5,236 bases of DNA from JACQAI01 sp035507915. Its GTDB lineage: Bacteria; Pseudomonadota; Alphaproteobacteria; Elsterales; Elsteraceae. Shown one piece after another: positions 1 to 4,570 of the stretch. Location of the stretch: the NCBI GenBank assembly GCA_035507915.1, contig DATJNS010000351.1:1-5236 (forward strand). Direction: 5' to 3'. The number at the start of each line of letters is the position of its first letter. Within the stretch, counting starts at the first letter, position 1. The translations under genes were made by a program, and so were the position numbers. The notes beneath the pieces were generated by a model. It searched no databases. It was not told where the DNA came from and saw only the letters and a program-made list of their open reading frames with translations.

Positions 1-552
1 GGCTCGGTCGCCGGGCCGGTCGGCCAGATGCCGGCGCAGCACCGGCAGCGCCTGGCGTCGCATCGCGTCGGCACCGCCGAGGAACAGCACCTCGACCTGA
101 TAGTCGTAGAGCGCGGCCGAGCGCTCGCTCAGATAGCCGTCGGTCTGGTAGTGGAAGTTCTGCAGGTAATAGCGCGGATAGCTGCCGCGCGCCGCCTGCT
201 CCATGACGTCGCTGTTGCGGCGCTCGCGCCGGCGCAAATTGACGGCGGGCAGGTCGGCGAAGAAGCGCAGCGCCTGGCGCAGCGCCGCCGCGGGCGACGG
301 CAGCATGTCGTGCGGCGCCTTGTAGAGACCGGCGCGGATGTTCGCCCAGTCGCGGCGTAACAGCGCGCGCAGATCGGCCATCAGCGCGCGGCCGAGCCCG
401 GGCGCGGTCGTCCCCGGCTTCGGCCAGCGCGACGCCGGCAGGCGCGGCGCCAGGCTCTGGGCGGCGCGGTACTGGCCCATGAACCAGCCGACGCGCACGG
501 CCTGGCTGGCGCCGTAGATCAGCGAGTCGATGAGGCCGGCGCGCGGCGGCAT
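1..552 (-). CDS. Probable class I SAM-dependent methyltransferase, N-terminal part (3' end off window)
   Basis: The frame is open from an ATG at 552 to the left edge (184 codons, no stop), so only the N-terminal part is visible. Residues 1-25 form a moderately hydrophobic stretch. A helical Arg/Leu-rich region follows, then a distinctive block at about residues 125-169 containing YPRYYLQNFHYQTDGYLS, then SAALYDYQVEVLF and ADAMRRQALP. From memory, that block precedes the SAM-binding domain in a family of bacterial methyltransferases annotated as class I SAM-dependent. The glycine-rich SAM motif itself would lie beyond the window, so the catalytic assignment rests on this N-terminal signature alone, and the methyl acceptor is unknown. 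The gene begins 4 bases after the stop of the SDR gene, with no strong Shine-Dalgarno of its own, which suggests translational coupling. An internal ATG at residue 25 is a less likely start because the preceding codons keep the same coding character. Confidence 0.62.
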   Translation of the reverse strand, partial: MPPRAGLIDSLIYGASQAVRVGWFMGQYRAAQSLAPRLPASRWPKPGTTAPGLGRALMADLRALLRRDWANIRAGLYKAPHDMLPSPAAALRQALRFFADLPAVNLRRRERRNSDVMEQAARGSYPRYYLQNFHYQTDGYLSERSAALYDYQVEVLFLGGADAMRRQALPVLRRHLADRPGDRA

Positions 553-556
553 CGGC

Positions 557-1363
557 TCAGACGCGCGGCGGCCGGCGCGCGATGCGCGCGCTGACCGCGG
601 CGACGCCGCGGCGGATCAGTGGCCGCGGCAGGTGGCGCAGGCTGAGCGCGGCCGCCAGGTTGGCGGCGCCGACGACCTCGACGGTGCGCCGGCCGAGCGC
701 CGCCAGCCCGTCGCGCGCGACGCGCTCGGCCGAATGCGAGACCGGCGAGCCGCCCGGCAGGCCGGCGCGTGCGCCGAACGCCGTGCGCGTGGCGCCCGGA
801 CACAGCGCCAGCACGTCGATCGGGCTGCCGGCGAGCTCGCTCGCCAGCGCCTCGGCGTAGTGCAGGTCGAACGCCTTGGTCGCCGCATAGGTCGCGAAGC
901 GCGCCATCGGCGCGAAGGCGGCGACGCTGGCTACCACGATGATGCTGCCGCGCCTTCCGTCGGCGCGGGCGCGCGCCAGCATGCCGGGCAGCAGCGCGCG
1001 GGTCAGCACCACCGGCGCCACGACGTTGACCTCGGCCATCTCGGCCTCGCGCGCGGGATCGTTGTCGATCACCGGGCCGAACGCGCCGAGGCCGGCGTTG
1101 TTGATCAAGAGGTCGATGGCGCGCGCCTCGGCCGCGTCGATCACGCGCGGGCGCTCGGCGGCGAGCGCGAGATCGGCGACGACGATGTCGACCCGCTCGG
1201 GCGCCGCGAGCTCATCGCGCAGGCGTTCCAGCGCGGTCCGGTCGCGTCCGGTCAGCAACAGCCGGGTCTCGGTGGGCAGCAGGCGCGCGAACGCCGCGCC
1301 GATGCCGCTCGAGGCGCCGGTCACCAGGGCTGAACGAAAGCGGGTGGGCTCGCGCGCGCTCAC
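557..1363 (-). CDS. Short-chain dehydrogenase/reductase, DltE-like
   Basis: NAD(P)-dependent oxidoreductase of the classical SDR fold, 268 residues from the chosen GTG start. The nucleotide-binding motif TGASSGIG is at residues 15-22. An Arg after strand 2 (TGR, residue 40) leans towards NADP(H). NNAG is at 88-91. The catalytic tetrad is complete: Asn113, Ser146, Tyr159 and Lys163 (YAATK). CPGATRT follows, and a basic C-terminal tail (LRHLPRPLIRR onward) resembles the amphipathic ends of DltE and HSD17B-like SDRs. The frame extends upstream to a TTG at 1399, but GTG at 1363 puts the Rossmann motif at the usual distance from the N-terminus. No Shine-Dalgarno is visible before either start. It is the first gene of a two-gene unit with the downstream methyltransferase. 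The substrate cannot be read from the sequence: a ketone, a hydroxy-lipid or a sterol-like compound are all possible. Confidence 0.9.
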   Translation of the reverse strand: MSAREPTRFRSALVTGASSGIGAAFARLLPTETRLLLTGRDRTALERLRDELAAPERVDIVVADLALAAERPRVIDAAEARAIDLLINNAGLGAFGPVIDNDPAREAEMAEVNVVAPVVLTRALLPGMLARARADGRRGSIIVVASVAAFAPMARFATYAATKAFDLHYAEALASELAGSPIDVLALCPGATRTAFGARAGLPGGSPVSHSAERVARDGLAALGRRTVEVVGAANLAAALSLRHLPRPLIRRGVAAVSARIARRPPRV

Positions 1364-1368
1364 GAGGC

Positions 1369-1399
1369 AAGATGCTGGGCATTCGCGGCGCGAAGTCAA
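1369..1399 (-). promoter_or_regulatory. Weak candidate promoter for the DltE-like SDR unit
   Basis: Reading the minus strand, TTGACT (1399-1394, five of six consensus -35 bases) is followed after 19 bases by CATCTT (1374-1369, three of six -10 bases). Transcription from here would begin at or next to the GTG at 1363, giving a leaderless mRNA. That fits the missing Shine-Dalgarno. The spacer is long and the -10 is poor, so this is a guess from pattern only. Confidence 0.22.
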
Positions 1400-1426
1400 C
1401 CAGCGGCGTCACGATCAGGACGGGGC

Positions 1427-1771
1427 ATGGCCGAGGACAGGCTGAAGGCCGAGCTGTGGATCAAGGCGCAGATCCGCCTGTGCGACATCGAGAGCATTCC
1501 GGCCACCATCGTGCGGCGCGGCGACCCGACCGGCGGCGCGATCCTCCTCAAGCTCAACCGGCTCGAGCACGGCTGCCGGGTCTACACCCAGGTGCGCGAC
1601 GGCGACGCCAACCCGGCCTGGCTGTGCGCCACCGGCGCCCATCCGGTCGCCGAGGCCGACGCCGACGCCTACATCCGCCGTCAGATCGACCGCGACTACG
1701 ATTTGTGGGTGCTCGAGATCGAGGACCCGAAGGGACGTTACACGTTACGGGAACGTGTGATCGAGAGCTGA
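1427..1771 (+). CDS. DUF1491 family protein
   Basis: Small uncharacterised protein of 114 residues, a normal length for DUF1491, a family I know from alphaproteobacteria. Family hallmarks visible by eye are RLKAELW at residues 5-11, VRRGDP at 29-34, a hydrophobic strand ILLKLNRL at 39-46, ADAYIRRQ at 79-86, and the acidic/aromatic signature DYDLWVLEIED at 90-100. No signal peptide or membrane segment is present, so it should be cytoplasmic. The ATG at 1427 is supported by AGGA (1417-1420) six bases upstream. Its TGA is 8 bases before the pgk start and provides the first base of the pgk Shine-Dalgarno, so the two are probably co-transcribed and coupled. No biochemical function is known to me. 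The pgk linkage is the only contextual clue, and it may simply reflect shared transcription. Confidence 0.88.
   Translation: MAEDRLKAELWIKAQIRLCDIESIPATIVRRGDPTGGAILLKLNRLEHGCRVYTQVRDGDANPAWLCATGAHPVAEADADAYIRRQIDRDYDLWVLEIEDPKGRYTLRERVIES
1740..1758 (+). other. Perfect 7-bp hairpin at the end of the DUF1491 gene, before pgk
   Basis: ACACGTT (1740-1746) and AACGTGT (1752-1758) are exact reverse complements around a 5-base loop. The left arm overlaps a tandem 7-bp repeat (ACGTTAC twice, 1735-1748). The hairpin lies in codons for the last residues of the DUF1491 protein and ends 21 bases before the pgk ATG. It has no T-run, so it does not look like an intrinsic terminator. It could be an mRNA processing or stabilising element, an operator-like dyad, or chance. 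Confidence 0.35.
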
Positions 1772-1779
1772 GGAGCCTG

Positions 1780-2994
1780 ATGCCTGCCTTCCTGACCCTG
1801 GACGATCTCGCCGTCGCCGACCGGCGCGTGCTCGTGCGCACCGACCTCAACCTGCCGATGAAGGACGGCCAGGTCACCGACGCGACGCGGCTGGTGCGCG
1901 CCGCCGCGACCTTCGCCGAGCTCGCGAAGAAGCGCGCCAAGGTCGTCGTGCTGTCGCATTTCGGCCGGCCCAAGGGGCCCGATCCCAAGCTGTCGCTCGG
2001 CCAGCTGCTCGAGCCGCTGCGCGGCGCGCTGCCCGGCCTGAGCGTGTCGTTCGCCGCCGACTGCATCGGCCCGGTCGCCGCCACGGCGGTCGCGGCGGTC
2101 GCGCCCGGCGACCTCGTGCTGCTCGAGAACCTGCGCTTCCACAAGGGCGAGGAGGCCAACGACCCCGACTTCGTGCGCGCGCTCGCCGCGCTCGGCGACC
2201 TCTACGTGAATGTCGCTTTCTCGACGGCGCACCGCGCGCACGCCTCGACCGCGGGCCTCGCGGCGCTGCTGCCGGCCGCCGCCGGCCGGCTGATGCAGGC
2301 CGAGCTCGAGGCGCTCGGCAAGGCGCTCGAGCATCCCGAGCGTCCCGTGGTCGCGATCGTCGGCGGCGCCAAGGTGTCGACCAAGCTCGCGCTGCTCGGC
2401 AACCTGGTCGGCAAGGTCGACCGCCTGATCATCGGCGGCGCGATGGCAAATACGTTCATCCACGCCGCCGGCGGCGACGTCGGCGCGTCCCTGTGCGAGA
2501 AGGAGCTGGCCGACACCGCGCGCGACATCGTCAAGCGCGCGCGCGACGGCGGCTGCACGATCGTGCTGCCGGTCGACGGCGTGGTGGCGGCCAAGCTCGA
2601 CGGCGCGGCGCCGCGCGCGACCGTGCCGGCCGACCAGATCCCGGCCGACCGCATGATGCTCGACGTCGGCCCCGCGAGCGTGACGCGTTTCGAGGCCGAG
2701 CTCGCCGCCGCGCGCACCGTGGTGTGGAACGGTCCGGTCGGTGCCTTCGAGGTGCCGCCGTTCGACGCCGGCACGACGGCGCTCGCCAAGGCGGTCGCGG
2801 CGGCGACGCGCGCCGGGCGCCTGGTCAGCGTCGCGGGCGGCGGCGACACGGTCGCCGCGCTCGCCCACGCCGGCGTGGTCGACCAGCTCTCCTACGTGTC
2901 GACCGCGGGCGGCGCGTTCCTCGAATGGCTCGAAGGCAAGACGCTCCCCGGCGTCGCCGCGCTCGAGGCCGCCGCGGCGAAGAAGAGCCGCTGA
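1780..2994 (+). CDS. pgk: Phosphoglycerate kinase
   Basis: Cytosolic enzyme that reversibly transfers phosphate between 1,3-bisphosphoglycerate and ADP in glycolysis, gluconeogenesis or the Calvin cycle. Its 404 residues match the usual bacterial length of about 390-400. N-domain substrate residues are present: Asp22/Asn24 (RTDLNLP, usually RVDxNxP), Arg37, His60/Arg63 (SHFGRP), Arg119 (ENLRF) and His151/Arg152 (AHRAHAST). C-domain nucleotide residues are present: Lys198/Lys202 (GGAKVSTK), NGPVGAFE with Glu324, and GGGDT at 353-357. It ends with the alphaproteobacterial-style STAGGAFLEWLEGK. One oddity: the near-invariant Asp of the N-D-A-F motif is Val145 (codon GTC at 2212-2214). ATG 1780 is chosen because AGGAG (1771-1775) precedes it and the protein begins at the family N-terminus. 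The frame stays open upstream to 1372, but that part overlaps the DUF1491 gene and has no PGK similarity. No gap or fba gene is in the window. Confidence 0.97.
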   Translation: MPAFLTLDDLAVADRRVLVRTDLNLPMKDGQVTDATRLVRAAATFAELAKKRAKVVVLSHFGRPKGPDPKLSLGQLLEPLRGALPGLSVSFAADCIGPVAATAVAAVAPGDLVLLENLRFHKGEEANDPDFVRALAALGDLYVNVAFSTAHRAHASTAGLAALLPAAAGRLMQAELEALGKALEHPERPVVAIVGGAKVSTKLALLGNLVGKVDRLIIGGAMANTFIHAAGGDVGASLCEKELADTARDIVKRARDGGCTIVLPVDGVVAAKLDGAAPRATVPADQIPADRMMLDVGPASVTRFEAELAAARTVVWNGPVGAFEVPPFDAGTTALAKAVAAATRAGRLVSVAGGGDTVAALAHAGVVDQLSYVSTAGGAFLEWLEGKTLPGVAALEAAAAKKSR

Positions 2995-3013
2995 ACGCCA
3001 CGCTGCCACCCCG

Positions 3014-3096
3014 CCGTCATCCCCGCGAACGCGGGGATCCAGGAGCCGGACGGGGGCGCCCGTGACCCTGGATGCCCGCGTTCGCGGGCATGACGG
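3014..3096. repeat. Composite intergenic inverted repeat made of two palindromic units
   Basis: Two 30-bp arms (3014-3043 and 3067-3096) are inverted copies of each other. They share outer CCGTCAT/ATGACGG and inner ATCCAGG/CCTGGAT blocks. Each arm is also its own 20-bp palindrome: 3019-3038 (CCCCGC-GAAC-GCGGGG core) and 3072-3091 (GCCCGC-GTTC-GCGGGC core). The 23-bp centre holds a third small hairpin (ACGGG/CCCGT, 3050-3054 with 3059-3063). This architecture matches the abundant short palindromic elements scattered between genes in many proteobacteria, whose spurious translation reads like PAFAGMT. The 20-bp units also resemble the neisserial dRS3 layout. It starts 19 bases after the pgk stop and could form a strong RNA structure there, protecting or ending the pgk transcript. 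No transposase is present. Confidence 0.85.
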
Positions 3097-3099
3097 TCT

Positions 3100-3128
3100 T
3101 TGATTTTCCAGGGCGAGCCGTCGACAAT
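3100..3128 (+). promoter_or_regulatory. Candidate sigma70-type promoter for the second SDR
   Basis: TTGATT (3100-3105, four of six -35 bases) is followed by a 17-base spacer and GACAAT (3123-3128, four of six -10 bases including the key A and T). It sits in the only locally AT-rich patch of this gap and begins 4 bases after the inverted repeat. Predicted transcription start is near 3135, giving a leader of about 20 bases that includes the Shine-Dalgarno at 3145-3150. Confidence 0.42.
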
Positions 3129-3143
3129 GCCGGCCGCATCGAT

Positions 3144-3150
3144 GGGAGAG
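3144..3150 (+). promoter_or_regulatory. Shine-Dalgarno that fixes the start of the second SDR
   Basis: GGGAGAG ends six bases before ATG 3157. Competing in-frame starts at 3100 (TTG), 3127 and 3142 (both ATG) have no comparable site. Position 3127 also falls inside the candidate -10 box. Confidence 0.7.
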
Positions 3151-3156
3151 ACGAGC

Positions 3157-3915
3157 ATGGCGGAATTGTCGGGCAAGATCGCGTGGCTGACCGGGGCGGG
3201 CACCGGCATCGGTTTGTCGGGCGCACAGGAGCTCGCGGCGGCCGGCGCGCACGTCGTGCTGTCGGGCCGGCGCGCCGACGTGCTCGAGACGGCGGTCGCC
3301 GGCATCAAGCGCGCCGGCGGCAGCGCCGAGACCGCCGCGCTCGACGTCAGCGACCGCGTGGCGGTCGCCAGGCTCGCCGACGACATCCTGAAGCGCCACA
3401 AGCGCGTCGACATCCTGGTCAACAGCGCGGGCACCAACATCGTCAAGCGCTGGCTCAAGGACCTGACGGCCGAGGCATGGGAGAAGATGGTCGCCATCAA
3501 CCTCAACGGCGCGGCCTACACGGTGCTCGCCGTGCTGCCGGCGATGCGGGCGCAGAAGGACGGCGTGATCATCAACATCTCGTCGTGGGCCGGGCGCTAC
3601 TCGCCGTCGCGCGTCTCGGGGCCGTCCTACAGCGCCGCCAAGCACGCCATGGTCGACCTCACCATGTCGATCAACCGCGAGGAGTGCGTGCACAACATCC
3701 GCGCCTGCGTGATCTGCCCGGGCGAGGTCGCGACGCCGATCCTCGAGAACCGCCCCGTCAAGCTGACGCCGGAGGAGCTCGCCCGCATGCTGCAGTCGGA
3801 GGATCTCGGCCGCACCATCCGGTTCGTCGCGACCGCGCCGGCGCGCGTCTGCTTCAACGAGATCGTGATGAGCCCGAGCTGGAACCGCGGCTTCGTCGCC
3901 ACCCTGCCGACCTGA
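3157..3915 (+). CDS. Short-chain dehydrogenase/reductase, classical type
   Basis: Cytoplasmic NAD(P)-dependent oxidoreductase of 252 residues, a typical classical SDR size. TGAGTGIG at residues 12-19 binds the dinucleotide, and the Arg38-Arg39 pair after strand 2 (LSGRR) favours NADP(H). Asp63 (LDVSD) and NSAG at 89-92 (Ser replacing the usual second Asn) follow. The tetrad is Asn115, Ser143 (INISSWAG), Tyr158 and Lys162 (YSAAK). CPGEVATPI at 187-195 is the post-catalytic loop. The C-terminal part (LGRTIRFVATAPARVCFNEIVMSPSWNR) is typical of this SDR type. Two Cys flank the loop region (Cys184, Cys187) and one more is at 177. The substrate is unknown. It is probably transcribed alone: a repeat and candidate promoter lie upstream and a convergent gene lies downstream. 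The annotated start differs from the longest possible frame because of the Shine-Dalgarno at 3144-3150. Confidence 0.92.
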   Translation: MAELSGKIAWLTGAGTGIGLSGAQELAAAGAHVVLSGRRADVLETAVAGIKRAGGSAETAALDVSDRVAVARLADDILKRHKRVDILVNSAGTNIVKRWLKDLTAEAWEKMVAINLNGAAYTVLAVLPAMRAQKDGVIINISSWAGRYSPSRVSGPSYSAAKHAMVDLTMSINREECVHNIRACVICPGEVATPILENRPVKLTPEELARMLQSEDLGRTIRFVATAPARVCFNEIVMSPSWNRGFVATLPT

Positions 3916-3923
3916 CGGCGGAG

Positions 3924-3939
3924 GGCGGGTCGTCCCGTC
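3924..3939. terminator. Weak hairpin in the convergent gap, possible terminator
   Basis: CGGG (3926-3929) pairs with CCCG (3934-3937) around a TCGT loop. It is extended by one wobble and one G-C pair, in the 28-bp gap between the stops of the convergent SDR and GST genes. There is no T-run on either strand, so it would be an atypical terminator at best. The position is the main support. Confidence 0.22.
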
Positions 3940-3943
3940 GACG

Positions 3944-4558
3944 CTACCGCAAGCCCGGCAGCACCGGAGTTGCTTGCCAGGCCGGGCGCTGGCGGATGGT
4001 GGCGAGATAGGCGCCGATCTTCGGGTAGTCGGCAAAGCCGAAGCCGGCCTTCTCGGCGACGTTGAAGACCGGGCCGTAGGCGCAGTCGACCAGGCTGAAG
4101 GCATCGCCCAGCATCCAGCGGTGCCGGGCGAGCTGGCCTTCGACGACCGGCAGCGCGGCGGTGAGGGTCTTGCGGCCGCGCGCGACGTCGGCCTCGTCGT
4201 AGGCCACGCCGCTCAGCTTGGAGCGCAGCGGTAGCGCCACCTCGCCGGCCGCCGGCATCATGTGCTGCGACAGGAAGAACAGCCAGCGGAGCGCGTCGGC
4301 GCGGCCGGCCGCCGTGGTCGGCCACAGCCGGCCGGTCTGCTCGCCGAGATAGGCGAGCATCGCGTGCGTCTCCCACAGGACGAGGTCGCCGTCGACCAGC
4401 ACCGGCACGCGGCCGAACGGGTTGAGCGCGAGGAACGCCGGCTCGCGGTGGGCGCCCTTGGTCAGGTCGACCGTGATCATCTCGCAGTCGAGCCCGAGCT
4501 CGAGCAGCGCGAACTTCACCTTCTGCGGATTGGGTGTCGGGAAGTAGTAGAGCTTCAT
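3944..4558 (-). CDS. Glutathione S-transferase family protein
   Basis: Soluble 204-residue GST with a thioredoxin-like N-domain (about residues 1-78) and an all-helical C-domain (about 85-200). NPFGRVPVLVDGD (46-58) carries the cis-Pro52 that contacts the glutathione backbone. Glu63-Thr64 (WETHAMLAYL) is the gamma-glutamyl-binding pair, with Thr where Ser is usual. FSLVDCAYGPVF (154-165) holds the Ser-x-x-Asp helix cap of the GST C-domain. The active-site loop reads FPTPNPQKV: Thr8 and Asn10 sit where Nu-class enzymes such as E. coli YfcG have Thr9 and Asn11, and there is no catalytic Cys, unlike Beta-class GSTs. This suggests glutathione or glutathione-disulfide chemistry, but the true substrate is unknown. 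ATG 4558 is supported by GAGGAG (4570-4565) six bases upstream. The gene lies 10 bases after the substrate-binding protein stop, so they probably form one transcript. Confidence 0.93.
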   Translation of the reverse strand: MKLYYFPTPNPQKVKFALLELGLDCEMITVDLTKGAHREPAFLALNPFGRVPVLVDGDLVLWETHAMLAYLGEQTGRLWPTTAAGRADALRWLFFLSQHMMPAAGEVALPLRSKLSGVAYDEADVARGRKTLTAALPVVEGQLARHRWMLGDAFSLVDCAYGPVFNVAEKAGFGFADYPKIGAYLATIRQRPAWQATPVLPGLR

Positions 4559-4564
4559 CGCGTG

Positions 4565-4570
4565 CTCCTC
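4565..4570 (-). promoter_or_regulatory. Shine-Dalgarno of the GST overlapping the upstream stop codon
   Basis: On the minus strand the upstream stop and the GST Shine-Dalgarno share bases (TGAGGAG, 4571-4565), with a 6-base spacer to the GST ATG. This layout supports translational coupling between the binding protein and the GST. Confidence 0.65.

Noticed and set aside
28..360. A 110-codon plus-strand frame at the left edge
   Set aside because: It is antisense to the methyltransferase N-terminal region, which has better coding character and a recognisable conserved block.
530..1333. A 267-codon plus-strand frame opposite the DltE-like SDR
   Set aside because: The composition is Arg/Gly/Ala-rich with no recognisable motif, while the opposite strand encodes a complete SDR catalytic tetrad.
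1372..1779. Upstream extension of the pgk frame giving a 540-residue protein
   Set aside because: The extra 136 residues overlap the DUF1491 gene in another frame and do not resemble PGK. The family N-terminus and a Shine-Dalgarno are found at 1780.
3014..3096. Palindromic repeats as a CRISPR array or a small gene encoding a PAFAGMT-like peptide
   Set aside because: There are only two arms, in inverted orientation, with no regular spacers. The peptide is the well-known spurious translation of this type of intergenic repeat.
3100..3156. Longer N-terminus for the second SDR (TTG 3100, ATG 3127 or ATG 3142)
   Set aside because: None has a Shine-Dalgarno, and the region holds the candidate promoter. 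The Rossmann motif is at the normal distance from ATG 3157.
1738..4104. A 788-codon open frame on the minus strand
   Set aside because: It lies opposite pgk, the repeat, the second SDR and part of the GST region in a non-coding frame. Its product is low-complexity Arg/Ala/Asp/His sequence, a typical shadow in very GC-rich DNA.
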